This document shows positions 35,596 through 45,891 of a stretch of DNA of 64,000 bases, piece after piece. The DNA is from Desulfitobacterium dichloroeliminans LMG P-21439. Lineage in GTDB: Bacteria > Bacillota > Desulfitobacteriia > Desulfitobacteriales > Desulfitobacteriaceae. Each line of letters starts with the position of its first letter. Positions within the stretch are counted from its first letter, which is position 1. The stretch is from assembly GCF_000243135.2 (NCBI RefSeq), contig NC_019903.1, positions 3,560,450-3,624,449 of the forward strand. Direction: 5' to 3'. A program made the position numbers and the translations under genes. The notes beneath the pieces are model-generated. The model was given only the letters and a program-made list of their open reading frames with translations, ran no database searches and was not told the origin of the DNA.

Positions 35596-36652
35596 CTTCC
35601 GCACCTCTCTTTCCTTTTCTGGGAAGCAACCTTTCCTTTAAACCACGCAGATGGTTCTTAAATTCATCGCTGTTGGTGGCCAGCATGATAAGGATAAGAA
35701 CGATTGCATATAAAAGCATGCGGTAGCTGTTGAACTGACGCAACATCTCAGGAAGTATGGTAAGTAGGGTGGCGGCGATAATCGAGCCCCGAATATTACC
35801 CAAACCTCCCAAGACCACGAAAACAAGAATCAGGATCGAGGTATTGAAGCCGAACTTAGAGGCAATGATGGTGGAATAATTCATGGCGAACAACGTACCT
35901 GCGGCACCGGCCAGGGCGGCGGAGGTGACAAAAGCCATAAGCTTATACTTAGTGATGTGAATACCCACACTCTCCGCTGCAATGCGGTTGTCTCGTAAGG
36001 CCATAATTGCCCGTCCCGAACGGCTGTCAATCAGATTAAGAACGATAAACAAAGTAATCAGGATGAGGACAACGCCCATGGTGAAAGTGGCAAGCTTGGG
36101 TATACCCGTGATTCCTAGGGGGCCGTCGATAATGACTCTGCCGCCTTCACCAAGGTTCAGAGCATTGGAGTCGGTAAGAAAGCTAAAGTGAAGCCCTTCT
36201 TTATCTTTCCCTACATAAAGGATGTTGATAATATTCTTTATAATTTCCCCGAAAGCCAGAGTGACGATGGCCAAATAGTCGCCTTTAAGACGTAGTACAG
36301 GTATCCCAATAAGAAAACCAGCTACTCCGGCGAAAAAAGCACCTATAATTAGAGCTACAATCAAGCGCAGGAGCGTGATGGGTATAATCTGCTCCAAGCT
36401 TATAGCAGCCACGACACCCGCAAAGGCACCGATGCTCATGAAACCCGCGTGGCCTAAAGACAACTCACCCAGTATGCCTACGGTCAGGTTGAGTGAAATC
36501 GCCAAGATTACATAGGCGCAGATTGGAACTAGCTGCCCTTTAAGGGATGAGGTGATATTGCCGCCGCTTATAAGCAATTGGACGATAATAAAAGACACGA
36601 TAACTAAAGCGTACGTATAGAGGTTGTTACGTGTAGTTTTTTTCATTATCAT
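35582..36652 (-). CDS. livM: Branched-chain amino-acid ABC transporter permease LivM
   Basis: Inner-membrane permease, 356 residues with about ten hydrophobic spans. Family motifs are SLNLTVGILGELSLGHAGFMSIGAFAG and the coupling loop RAIMALRDNRIAAESVGIHITKYKL, then AGAAGTLFAMNYSTI and VVLGGLGNIRGSIIAA. The ATG at 36652 lies five bases after GAGGTAG; the open frame continues upstream into livH and was trimmed. It lies 10 bases after livH and overlaps livG, consistent with one operon. Confidence 0.95.
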   Translation of the reverse strand: MIMKKTTRNNLYTYALVIVSFIIVQLLISGGNITSSLKGQLVPICAYVILAISLNLTVGILGELSLGHAGFMSIGAFAGVVAAISLEQIIPITLLRLIVALIIGAFFAGVAGFLIGIPVLRLKGDYLAIVTLAFGEIIKNIINILYVGKDKEGLHFSFLTDSNALNLGEGGRVIIDGPLGITGIPKLATFTMGVVLILITLFIVLNLIDSRSGRAIMALRDNRIAAESVGIHITKYKLMAFVTSAALAGAAGTLFAMNYSTIIASKFGFNTSILILVFVVLGGLGNIRGSIIAATLLTILPEMLRQFNSYRMLLYAIVLILIMLATNSDEFKNHLRGLKERLLPRKGKRGAEDGQS

Positions 36653-36662
36653 AACATCTACC

Positions 36663-37544
36663 TCATACCTTCTCGTTGATCTGTTTGCCCAGAAGACCGG
36701 TGGGCTTGACCAACAAAGTAAGAATAAGGACGGAGAACACGATGGCATCGGACAGCTGCGTCGAGATATAACCCTTACCGAATATCTCTATGATGCCGAG
36801 CAGTATACCACCGATCATAGCGCCAGGTATGGAGCCGATTCCGCCAAGCACGGCGGCAGTAAAAGCCTTGATCCCAGGCATGGAGCCCGTGGTGGGCATC
36901 AAGGTAGGATAAGCGGAGCAAAGAAGAACACCGGCAATCGCCGCTAGAGCAGAGCCGATGGCAAAGGTGACGGAGATGGTGAAGTTAACGTTGATGCCCA
37001 TCAGTTGAGCCGCTCCCTTGTCCTCAGAGCAGGCCCGCATAGCCTTACCCATTTTGGTCTTTCCAGTAAACCACGTCAGGGCGGCCATAATAATCAGGCA
37101 GGCGACTACAGTGACGATAGCGATGACGGAGATAGTTAGCCGACCATCGAAAAGCTTCAGGGAGGCATTTCCTACTACGGAAGTGAACACCTTAGGGTTA
37201 GACGACCAAAGTAGCAGAGCCGCATTCTGCAGAAAATAGCTGACACCAATAGCAGTGATAAGCACAGCCAAGGAGGTGGCTGCTCTCAGCGGCTTGTAGG
37301 CCAGGCGCTCTATGACCACCCCTAGGATAGTACATACCACCACGGCCAAGAGTACGCCGACGACCGGGGGCAGGTTCCACCGAGTGCTAGCGAAGAATGA
37401 AATATAGGCACCGACCATGATAACATCGCCATGGGCAAAGTTCAGCATTTTTGCAATGCCGTAGACCATTGTATAGCCCAGAGCAATGATGGCATAGACG
37501 CTACCAAGACTGAGTCCGCTGATCAGAAAGGAGAGAAAGGTCAT
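36663..37544 (-). CDS. livH: Branched-chain amino-acid ABC transporter permease LivH
   Basis: Inner-membrane permease, 293 residues, eight or so spans. Motifs: GLSLGSVYAIIALGYTMVYGIAKMLNFAHGDVIMVGAY at the N-terminus, then MGKAMRACSEDKGAAQLMGINVNFTISVTFAIGSALAAIAGVL (coupling loop) and FTAAVLGGIGSIPGAMIGG. LivH and LivM form the heterodimeric channel. It begins 119 bases after livK, with a strong hairpin in the gap. Confidence 0.95.
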   Translation of the reverse strand: MTFLSFLISGLSLGSVYAIIALGYTMVYGIAKMLNFAHGDVIMVGAYISFFASTRWNLPPVVGVLLAVVVCTILGVVIERLAYKPLRAATSLAVLITAIGVSYFLQNAALLLWSSNPKVFTSVVGNASLKLFDGRLTISVIAIVTVVACLIIMAALTWFTGKTKMGKAMRACSEDKGAAQLMGINVNFTISVTFAIGSALAAIAGVLLCSAYPTLMPTTGSMPGIKAFTAAVLGGIGSIPGAMIGGILLGIIEIFGKGYISTQLSDAIVFSVLILTLLVKPTGLLGKQINEKV

Positions 37545-37601
37545 AACTCACACACCTTCATTTAGTTTGAACATATTCGGAGAAGTGCACAGATAGGATA
37601 A

Positions 37602-37631
37602 AGGGCTGCCGAGTTTGTGCTCGGCAGCCCT
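37602..37631 (-). terminator. Intercistronic hairpin between livK and livH
   Basis: Perfect 12-bp stem AGGGCTGCCGAG/CTCGGCAGCCCT, 6-base loop, then TTATCC. The weak T tract suggests partial termination or 3'-end protection that makes the binding protein more abundant than the membrane subunits, a common layout in ABC importers. Confidence 0.7.
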
Positions 37632-37663
37632 CTCAACAAACCATTCGAAAGGGCATTATACTC

Positions 37664-38845
37664 TTAATCCATACCGACGTAAGTACCCTTTTCAATGACC
37701 ATGCCCTTAGGGGTCTTGGAAACTTCACCGGTAGCAGCCCATGTCATTTTCTCACCGGTAAGTCCGTCAACAGAAATAGTAGGGAATACTTGGACCAGTT
37801 TCTCACAGATATCTGCGGCGCTCATGTCAGGGGTGATGCCGGCAGTCTCAATGGCTTTCTTGTAGGCATACACGACGTCATAACCGTCGGCTGCGAATTG
37901 GTTGGGAGTCTCTTTATAGAGTTCTTGGTATTTTTTAACGAAGTTGACAGTGCGCTCATCGGTAGCGTCAGCACTGAAGGGGGTCAACAGCATAACGCCC
38001 TCGGCCAAAGATGCGTCAAAGTTCTCCAGAGTCAGGATACCGTCCATACCGTCTACACCGAAGTATTTGGGGGAGTAGTCCATAGACTTAGCCTGCTGGA
38101 GTACCAGAGAGGCCGGGGTATAATACATAGGCAGGAAGATTAAGTCGGCACCATTTTTCTTGGCGTCAGCCAATTGAACGGAAAAGTCGGTCTGGCTGTC
38201 CTCGGTGAAGGTGGTTGTGGAGACGACCGCTAGGTTCAGTTCTTTGGCTTTGCTGACGAAAGTATTATAGATTCCCTTGGAATATACATCGTCATTCTTG
38301 TATATAATCGCAATTTTTGTGCCAAGCTTTTTGTCAACGATATACTGAGCGGAAGCTGAACCCTGGTTGGGGTCGGAGAAGCACATCTGATACACATTAT
38401 CCTTACCCTCAATGACAGCGGGGGCGGAGGCGGAGGGAGTCAGGGCAAAGATCCGGTCGCTAAAGGTTTCAGCACTGGTGGCCACACCGGGGGTGCTGGT
38501 CACGGAGCCGAGGGACATCTGTATGCCCCAGTCCTTGAGCTTATTGTAAGCATTAACGGCCTTCTCGGCGTCATGCTCATCGTCTTCATATTTGAGTTCG
38601 AACTGAATGCCGCCCAGGGCATTAATCTCTTCCACAGCAATCTCGGCACCCTGCTTGGCAGCGTTGCCGTATATGGCTGCACCGCCGGTCAGAGGACCGG
38701 TGCCGCCAATCTTAAAGGCGGATGCGGCCGGTTCTTTGCCGCCTGCGTCGGGTTGCCCGGCAGGAGCTTTATCCGTGCCTCCGCAACCGGTCAGAAGACC
38801 AATGGTCAAGACGAGAGAGACTGCGATACTAAACATTCTTTTCAT
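37664..38845 (-). CDS. livK: Branched-chain amino-acid ABC transporter binding lipoprotein LivK
   Basis: Extracellular, lipid-anchored substrate-binding protein, 393 residues. The signal peptide ends in the lipobox LLTGC (C21), followed by a flexible GGTDKAPAGQPDAGGKEPAAS linker. The rest is a type I periplasmic-binding fold of the LIV family (FKIGGTGPLTGGAAIYGNAAKQGAEIAVEEINALGGI, then the hinge). This family binds leucine, isoleucine, valine or other small hydrophobic or polar compounds; the exact ligand is not evident. ATG behind AAGGGGAATGTATA. It is first gene of the liv operon with a consensus promoter about 150 bases upstream. Confidence 0.94.
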   Translation of the reverse strand: MKRMFSIAVSLVLTIGLLTGCGGTDKAPAGQPDAGGKEPAASAFKIGGTGPLTGGAAIYGNAAKQGAEIAVEEINALGGIQFELKYEDDEHDAEKAVNAYNKLKDWGIQMSLGSVTSTPGVATSAETFSDRIFALTPSASAPAVIEGKDNVYQMCFSDPNQGSASAQYIVDKKLGTKIAIIYKNDDVYSKGIYNTFVSKAKELNLAVVSTTTFTEDSQTDFSVQLADAKKNGADLIFLPMYYTPASLVLQQAKSMDYSPKYFGVDGMDGILTLENFDASLAEGVMLLTPFSADATDERTVNFVKKYQELYKETPNQFAADGYDVVYAYKKAIETAGITPDMSAADICEKLVQVFPTISVDGLTGEKMTWAATGEVSKTPKGMVIEKGTYVGMD

Positions 38846-38989
38846 TATACATTCCCCTTATAACTTAATTTTATGATTATTTCGAGTCTGCGAATATGCC
38901 GGCAAAAAAACAGTGCATACTCTCTTGAGGCGATTTGCGACTACAGCAGTCAGCACTTCTAGACCCCCAAAATAACCAAGATTAAAATA

Positions 38990-39018
38990 ATTTTAGCCTT
39001 CAGGGGTCTGGCTGTCAA
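38990..39018 (-). promoter_or_regulatory. Sigma-A promoter of livKHMGF
   Basis: TTGACA (39018-39013), 17-base spacer, TAAAAT (38995-38990). It gives a leader of roughly 140 bases. Immediately upstream of the -35 are AT-rich direct repeats (39021-39111). Confidence 0.8.
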
Positions 39019-39020
39019 GG

Positions 39021-39111
39021 TAAATATTATGTAACAGATAAATATTATTATGTAACAGATTGTGGTAGATAAATACTATGCATGGTGTCTATTAGAAATT
39101 CATGGTGTCTT
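39021..39111 (-). repeat. Direct repeats upstream of the liv promoter
   Basis: TAAATATTATGTAACAGA at 39021-39038, TAAATATTATTATGTAACAGA at 39039-39059 (three-base insertion), a partial copy TAAATACTATGCATGG from 39070, and a second repeat CATGGTGTCT at 39080 and 39101. The tandem copies lie immediately next to the -35 box and are likely activator or repressor sites. Confidence 0.6.
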
Positions 39112-39126
39112 ATCCTATACAAACAC

Positions 39127-39155
39127 AAAAAAACTTGCATTCCTAAGAACACAAG
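39127..39155 (-). terminator. Terminator after tRNA-Lys
   Basis: Nine-bp stem CTTGTGTTC/GAATGCAAG with two G-U pairs, loop TTAG, then TTTTTTT on the minus strand, 16 bases after the tRNA. Confidence 0.85.
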
Positions 39156-39170
39156 CGTTTTAATTAATAA

Positions 39171-39246
39171 TGGTGAGCCATCCGCGACTCGAACGCGGGA
39201 CACCCTGATTAAAAGTCAGGTGCTCTACCGACTGAGCTAATGGCTC
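39171..39246 (-). tRNA. tRNA-Lys (TTT)
   Basis: 76-nt tRNA: acceptor GAGCCAT with ATGGCTC, D-arm TAGCTCAGTCGGTAGAGC, anticodon loop CTTTTAA giving anticodon TTT, T-arm GCGTTCGAGTCGC, CCA encoded. Has its own promoter and terminator. Confidence 0.96.
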
Positions 39247-39267
39247 AAAACTCACTAACGAATACGT

Positions 39268-39296
39268 ATTTTACAGGAACATCGACAACTTGTCAA
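39268..39296 (-). promoter_or_regulatory. Sigma-A promoter of tRNA-Lys
   Basis: TTGACA (39296-39291), 17-base spacer, TAAAAT (39273-39268), 21 bases before the tRNA 5' end. Confidence 0.8.
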
Positions 39297-39390
39297 TATT
39301 TTTGATAAAGAAAACCCCGAAAGAACTGTTTTCGCACTTGTTGCTACGTCGAGCTTTGTACGAAGTTACATTCTGAACATACAAAAGATC

Positions 39391-40719
<1,329 letters not shown>

Positions 40720-40846
40720 TTAAAAATCGCCCTTTTATTAGTGCTAATAATTGCGGTTTATCCGAATGTTCCCAGCAATATTCCAAATCTGTGTAATTTT
40801 CATTATTTTTGCCCTATCTCCAGAAAAACATTCGTAAATTCAATTT

Positions 40847-40876
40847 ATCTTAGCAGTCAGTGAGTATTCTTGTCAA
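40847..40876 (-). promoter_or_regulatory. Sigma-A promoter of purA
   Basis: TTGACA (40876-40871), 18-base spacer, TAAGAT (40852-40847), giving a leader of about 165 bases. The leader has a small GCGA/TCGC hairpin but no element I recognise. Confidence 0.75.
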
Positions 40877-40952
40877 CGCAAAATACGAACGTTGGGCACT
40901 TTTTTTTTAAAATCATTCGACTTAATCACTTTGTTCTTATGTGTGAAACCAT

Positions 40953-40984
40953 AAAAAAAGACCTAAGGACGATTTGTCCTTAGG
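40953..40984 (-). terminator. Terminator overlapping the dnaB stop
   Basis: Perfect stem CCTAAGGAC/GTCCTTAGG (40984-40976 with 40970-40962), loop AAATC, then TCTTTTTTT on the minus strand. Ends the rplI-lonC-dnaB operon. Confidence 0.9.
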
Positions 40985-42314
40985 CAGAGATATGTTGACG
41001 ATCTAGATTCACAAATTTCGTAAATTCCTTAAGATACCCTAATTCTACTGAGCCCACCGGGCCATTCCGGTGCTTGGCGATAATTATTTCCGCAATTCCC
41101 TTTTTATCTGATTCGGGATTATAGTACTCATCTCGGTAAATAAACGAAATGACATCGGCATCGGCCTCGATCGAACCAGACTCTAACAAGTCAGACATAA
41201 TCGGGTGCTTATCCTGACGCTGTTCAACACCTCGATTAAGCTGGGAAAGAGCTATGACAGGAACCTTCAACTCCCGGGCAATCCCCTTTAAACCCCGCGA
41301 GATCTGGGCAACCTCTTGCTGACGGCTTTCTGCCCGTCTTCCCAAAGACATCAATTGTAGATAATCGATGACAATTAACCCTAAACCATTTTCCATCTTA
41401 AGGCGTCTTGCCTTTGAGCGTAGCTCCGCTAAAGTAATTCCTACTGTATCATCGATATAAATAGAAGCATCGGAGAGGGGGCCGACCGCTCGGGTGAGCT
41501 TAGGCCAGTCCGTATCTAATAGATCTCCCGTACGGACCCGCTGTTGGTCCACCATGGCTTCTGAACAGAGCATCCGCTGGACTAATTGTTCCTTTGACAT
41601 TTCCAAGCTGAACAAAGCCACCGAGACATTCGCTCTTATCGCAGCGTTTTGAGCCATATTCAAAACAAATGCCGTTTTTCCCATAGAGGGACGAGCTGCA
41701 ATGATAATCAGATCAGAAGGCTGCCAACCGGAGGTCATCCTATCCAATTCCGAAAAATAGGTAGGAACCCCAGTTAGGTTCCCCTTATTAGCATAAAGTG
41801 TTTCGATTTTTTCAAAAGTATGCAATAAAATATTGCGTATGGACTCAAAGCCATCTTTCACTTGCCTCTGAGAAAGATCCATGACCATCTTTTCCGCTTC
41901 TTCCAACAAAGCGGTGGCTTCTTCTCCCGGTTCGTAGCCTCTTTCAGAAATTTGGCCGGTAGCTCGAATGAGCTGGCGCAATAATGACTTCTCGGCCACG
42001 ATGCGTGCATAATACTCACAATTCACTGCCGATGGAACCGAGCGAGCGATCTGCGATATGGTAGCGATACCGCCGATTTGCTCTAGCCGTCCGCTTTGAC
42101 GGAGGCCCTCGGCGACTGACACCAAATCCACAGGGTCTCCCTGTTCAAAAAGATTCCGTATGGTTAGGAAAATCTGTCGATGGTTATCCCGATAAAAGTC
42201 CTCAGGCTGTAATACTTCAAATACGGAACTTCCCACTTCCGGTTCTAGCATTAAAGCACCTAAAACCGATTGTTCCGCCTCTAAATTATGGGGTGGAACT
42301 TTGGTCAGTTCCAT
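40980..42314 (-). CDS. dnaB: Replicative DNA helicase DnaB (DnaC in Bacillus)
   Basis: Hexameric 5'-3' helicase of the replication fork, 444 residues. N-terminal primase-interacting domain (PPHNLEAEQSVLGALMLEPE) and RecA-like core with Walker A ARPSMGKTAF, Walker B GLIVIDYLQLM, and the arginine-finger region IALSQLNRGVEQR. The ATG at 42314 follows TAGGAGGAGAGAAAC and overlaps the lonC-like gene by 29 bases. It is downstream of rplI and lonC, as in other clostridia (rplI-lonC-dnaB). Confidence 0.97.
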   Translation of the reverse strand: MELTKVPPHNLEAEQSVLGALMLEPEVGSSVFEVLQPEDFYRDNHRQIFLTIRNLFEQGDPVDLVSVAEGLRQSGRLEQIGGIATISQIARSVPSAVNCEYYARIVAEKSLLRQLIRATGQISERGYEPGEEATALLEEAEKMVMDLSQRQVKDGFESIRNILLHTFEKIETLYANKGNLTGVPTYFSELDRMTSGWQPSDLIIIAARPSMGKTAFVLNMAQNAAIRANVSVALFSLEMSKEQLVQRMLCSEAMVDQQRVRTGDLLDTDWPKLTRAVGPLSDASIYIDDTVGITLAELRSKARRLKMENGLGLIVIDYLQLMSLGRRAESRQQEVAQISRGLKGIARELKVPVIALSQLNRGVEQRQDKHPIMSDLLESGSIEADADVISFIYRDEYYNPESDKKGIAEIIIAKHRNGPVGSVELGYLKEFTKFVNLDRQHISA

Positions 42315-44334
42315 GTTTCTCTCCTCCTAAATGCCGTTCAATTTTGTTCATGAATAACGCATGCTCCAATGCTTCCTGGATTGTCTCGATCGCAATCACT
42401 TCGATGCCTTGGAGATCGGATGGGACATCTGCATGGTTAGCTTTGGGTATGAGCACAGTTTTGACTCCGGCTTGCTTGGCACCAAATATTTTTTCTGCAA
42501 TACCACCGACCGGACGTACTCTCCCTTGAATGGATATTTCTCCGGTCACAGCGACATCTTGGCGCAAAGGCGCACTTTTCAGAGCACTGTAGATAGCTAA
42601 GGTGGTAGCACAACCTGCGGAAGGCCCATCAATATTTCCACCGCCCACTACATTGACATGGACATCGTAATCCTTCAGATCTGCTCCGGTCAGGGTTCGC
42701 AGGACCGCTGTGGCATTAAATACGGCATCCCGCGCCATACTTCCTGCTGTTTCATTAAAGCGAATAGCTCCCTTTCCTTCTCTACCCGGAAAGACGATTG
42801 CCTCAATCTCCAGGACGGAACCCACGAAACCAAGGACACCGAGACCTAGAATTCTCCCTACCTCACCCTCCTCAATGGCTTTATGAGAAATATAGGGGGT
42901 AAGTCGCGCTGAACGCAACACCTCATAGACTTCCTCAGCCTTTACAATAACTTCTTCTTGATGAGGGCGACGATAGCGAGCAAGCCCATAAGTATCACTA
43001 AGGATTGTATTTGCTTTGCGACCTTCGAAAACGTAGTCGCTGATAATCTCTGGAACCTGTTCCTCTAAGGTTGCACCTAACTTCTGAGCGGCTTGGACAA
43101 CAATGTGTCGAATATCCTTAGGCTCGAGAGGATTAAAATATATTTCAGCGCAGCGCGACCTTAAAGCCGGATTGATTTCGCGCGGATCTCGTGTGGTTGC
43201 TCCAATCAACACAAAGTCTGCAGGAGCTCCTTCTTCAAAGAGTTTCTTAATATAAAGTGGAACTTGTGGGTCATTGGGATCGTAATAGGCGGATTCGAAA
43301 AAAACACGCTTATCCTCTAATACTTTGAGAAGTTTATTCAAAAGTATAGAGTCCATCTCACCGATTTCGTCGATAAATAATATCCCCCCATGGGCATCAC
43401 TGACTAACCCCATCTTCGGCTCGGGTATCCCCGTTTCTGCTAAATCTCGCTTAGCTCCCTGATAGATAGGGTCATGAACAGATCCCAATAAAGGGTTCGT
43501 AATATCCCGTGGATCCCAACGCAAGGTCGTCCCGTCTACTTCGATGAAAGGAGACTTTTCTGTAAAGGGTGTATGAGTAGTGTTCTTTACTGCTTCTAAA
43601 GCCACTCGGGCAGCAGAGGTCTTTCCCACTCCAGGGGGGCCATAAATTAGAAGATGTTGTGGGTAGGGTGTAGCCAACTTAGCTAAAAGAAACTGCATGG
43701 GAATCTGTTGACCGATTATTTCCTCCACTGTTAGGGGGCGTAAAACCTCCGAGACAGAGTTAGCCAGCTTTACTTGATTCATCTTCTCAATATGGGCTAA
43801 CTTTTTTAATGTTTGGGCATTATCCGGACCGGAATTCTCTTTAACAAGTTGACTTTTTATTTCTTTGACATAGTCTTCATGTCGCTCCTGCATTTTATCG
43901 GCTACAGCTTTGTCCAAGCGCTCTTCCATAGCGCGCCGAGCAATCAGCTCTGCTAGATGATCTTCTATCTCCAAAAGAATTTGTGAAATCCCTTCTCGAT
44001 TGGGCAGTGCTCGATCGGTCGGGTCATCTAAAACAAGCTTGAGCAGTCCAGCTGTTCGCTCTTGAATGTCTTCAGATTGAATAAGATGAATAGCCCCAAG
44101 ACGAGTAGCCTTCAGGACCAATTTGTCACTTCCATAAAAATTGGCAAGAAGAGTATAGAGGGCATCCACTTCATGATGCCATTTTTCATTTAATTCCCGT
44201 AACGCCTCTTTTTCTTCTAGAGAATCTCCGTTATCTGGTGCTTCGGCTTGGATTAGCTCGTCGCTTTCCTCAGTCCGTGAGTCTTTCGATTCATTCTTAA
44301 CTTGAGTAAACCACTTTGTATATAACCCTTTCAT
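42286..44334 (-). CDS. lonC: Lon-family ATP-dependent protease LonC
   Basis: A 682-residue Lon-family protease. An N-terminal helical region (about residues 1-200, DUF-type with EDHLAELIARRAMEERLDKA) replaces the Lon-N domain; next comes an AAA+ core with Walker A LLIYGPPGVGKTSAA and Walker B ILFIDEIGEMD. The C-terminal peptidase has the serine-lysine dyad in GGGNIDGPSAGCATT and GRVRPVGGIAEKIFGAKQAG. Bacterial LonC forms lie with rplI and dnaB. ATG behind AAAGGGGTCCCTT, 26 bases after rplI, overlapping dnaB. No transmembrane helix, unlike LonB. Confidence 0.9.
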   Translation of the reverse strand: MKGLYTKWFTQVKNESKDSRTEESDELIQAEAPDNGDSLEEKEALRELNEKWHHEVDALYTLLANFYGSDKLVLKATRLGAIHLIQSEDIQERTAGLLKLVLDDPTDRALPNREGISQILLEIEDHLAELIARRAMEERLDKAVADKMQERHEDYVKEIKSQLVKENSGPDNAQTLKKLAHIEKMNQVKLANSVSEVLRPLTVEEIIGQQIPMQFLLAKLATPYPQHLLIYGPPGVGKTSAARVALEAVKNTTHTPFTEKSPFIEVDGTTLRWDPRDITNPLLGSVHDPIYQGAKRDLAETGIPEPKMGLVSDAHGGILFIDEIGEMDSILLNKLLKVLEDKRVFFESAYYDPNDPQVPLYIKKLFEEGAPADFVLIGATTRDPREINPALRSRCAEIYFNPLEPKDIRHIVVQAAQKLGATLEEQVPEIISDYVFEGRKANTILSDTYGLARYRRPHQEEVIVKAEEVYEVLRSARLTPYISHKAIEEGEVGRILGLGVLGFVGSVLEIEAIVFPGREGKGAIRFNETAGSMARDAVFNATAVLRTLTGADLKDYDVHVNVVGGGNIDGPSAGCATTLAIYSALKSAPLRQDVAVTGEISIQGRVRPVGGIAEKIFGAKQAGVKTVLIPKANHADVPSDLQGIEVIAIETIQEALEHALFMNKIERHLGGEKHGTDQSSTP

Positions 44335-44360
44335 AAGGGACCCCTTTCACGATTGCCTGA

Positions 44361-44807
44361 TCATGTTGCTTTTACGAGAACTTGAAATTGTGCTATGACT
44401 TCAGGATGCAGCTTAGCCTGCACATTAAAGGTGCCGAGAGCCTTAATCGGTTCTTTAATCTCTAATTTACGACGATCCACTTCAATTTTGTACTTTGCCT
44501 TTAAGGCTTCGGCGACTTCTTTATTGGTAACTGAACCAAAAAGTCGTCCGCCTTCTCCGCTCTTCGTCTGTACTTCTACAGTTATAGAATTCAGCTTTGC
44601 CGCAAGCGCTTGCGCATCTTCTTTTTCTTTTTCCTTTTTCTTATCTTCATTCGCCTTTTTCGAAGCGAGATCACTAAGGTTGCCCGAGGTCGCTTCAACT
44701 GCTAAGCCTTTAGGGAAAAGAAAATTCCTAGCGTATCCATCAGAAACTTCAAAGACCTGACCTTTCTTTCCTAATGCTTTGACATCTTGATTCAATATAA
44801 CTTTCAT
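44361..44807 (-). CDS. rplI: Ribosomal protein L9
   Basis: 50S subunit protein bL9, 148 residues, normal length. N-terminal signature [34 protein letters not shown], a long central helix with lysine/glutamate runs ([23 protein letters not shown]), and C-terminal domain [14 protein letters not shown]. The ATG at 44807 is behind GGAGGATTTGGC; 7 residues of the longer frame were removed. First of rplI-lonC-dnaB, 45 bases after the DUF2232 gene. Confidence 0.97.
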   Translation of the reverse strand: MKVILNQDVKALGKKGQVFEVSDGYARNFLFPKGLAVEATSGNLSDLASKKANEDKKKEKEKEDAQALAAKLNSITVEVQTKSGEGGRLFGSVTNKEVAEALKAKYKIEVDRRKLEIKEPIKALGTFNVQAKLHPEVIAQFQVLVKAT

Positions 44808-44852
44808 GCCAAATCCTCCATTCTGCACTCAATTGCTTTCTTGCCAGTGGCG

Positions 44853-45809
44853 CTATTCTTTTTTCTTAGGGGTAGATCTCCGGCGAAAATCAAACACCAA
44901 ATCCAGCAATCCCATGATAATCAATACGGGAGCCGTCACTTGAATATAGAGAAAACTCGCGAAGAGCAAAATGAACTTAACAAAGACGGATAACATTGGT
45001 TTTTTCAGGAAGGAGACAAAGATAGCACTTCCTAAAATGAGAGCGACAACTCCATAGACTAGCATCAAATTAAGACCAATATGTTTAACGGTTAACCATT
45101 GCAATAGATCCCCCACGAGGTAACTCGCTATAGCTAGGTTCATCCCCCATACTGCATACCAAGGCAAGCGCCATTCGGTAAAGGGTTGATAAGCTCGCTC
45201 GGGGAAAGGAAACCAGCGCACAAAGAAATAATAAACTGCCCCCCATTTGGCGAGTGACGTAAGGGCGACAAGGCCCGGAGTCAACGTAATCATTGTATTA
45301 GCGATCTGCTCAAATAAGGTCAGAAGTTCTCTCTCTGTTACTCCTTGAGATTTGAGATTCTCCAACATTCCGGCTTGGGTATATTGATCCATAAGACTTT
45401 GAACCAAAACTTGAACGCTGTCTTGAGCTACACCCTGTAACAACATACCTAGTGTCGGAATTATTCCAGTAACACCGGCTGCTACTAAGCTCCAAAAAAC
45501 AACAGCACGATGAGTAATGGGAGCTCTCATACCCCAAATCGTCACTAATCCCGCCCAAGGAACAAAGCTAAACGAGGTGTAAGAGGGAAATCCGTTAAGG
45601 AGCACTGCAAGTCCATATCCTGAAAACAAAAAAATCGTCCCAAAGCGCAAGCCATGTTCTCGATCACTTCTTCCCACCCATAAAAGTGCTAGTAGCAAGA
45701 GGATATCCAACGTCCAACCCCAAGCCTGCTTCGATACCCCCAGCCAAGGTCCGGCTACTAAAACGAGAATAGCTAACATATTGGTGGTTTTTTGGTCACT
45801 GATGTACAT
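44853..45809 (-). CDS. DUF2232 (YybS-type) membrane protein
   Basis: A 318-residue hydrophobic protein with about eight membrane spans (TNMLAILVLVAGPWLGV, LDILLLLALLWVG, VFWSLVAAGVTGIIPTLGML and so on) and few charges, of the YybS/DUF2232 family that commonly precedes rplI in Firmicutes. Function unknown; an energy-coupling or envelope role has been suggested for the family. The ATG at 45809 is behind TTGGAGCATCAGA. The upstream frame of 20 codons has no site. Confidence 0.85.
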   Translation of the reverse strand: MYISDQKTTNMLAILVLVAGPWLGVSKQAWGWTLDILLLLALLWVGRSDREHGLRFGTIFLFSGYGLAVLLNGFPSYTSFSFVPWAGLVTIWGMRAPITHRAVVFWSLVAAGVTGIIPTLGMLLQGVAQDSVQVLVQSLMDQYTQAGMLENLKSQGVTERELLTLFEQIANTMITLTPGLVALTSLAKWGAVYYFFVRWFPFPERAYQPFTEWRLPWYAVWGMNLAIASYLVGDLLQWLTVKHIGLNLMLVYGVVALILGSAIFVSFLKKPMLSVFVKFILLFASFLYIQVTAPVLIIMGLLDLVFDFRRRSTPKKKE

Positions 45810-45850
45810 TCTGATGCTCCAATCTATTACTGGACTAGTATGGACTTGAC

Positions 45851-45878
45851 TAACCTTCAGTGGTCTCACTGAAGGTTA
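45851..45878 (-). terminator. Hairpin between MazG-like and DUF2232 genes
   Basis: Perfect 12-bp stem TAACCTTCAGTG/CACTGAAGGTTA, tetraloop. No T tract follows, so an attenuator or RNA-stabilising element is as likely as a terminator. Confidence 0.5.
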
Positions 45879-45891
45879 GGGTTAGTCTTGT

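Noticed and set aside
40740..40900. PurBox-like CCGAAT and CGAAC sequences in the purA leader
   Set aside because: They match the CCGAACAWT consensus poorly and their spacing is too wide for a Bacillus PurR pair.
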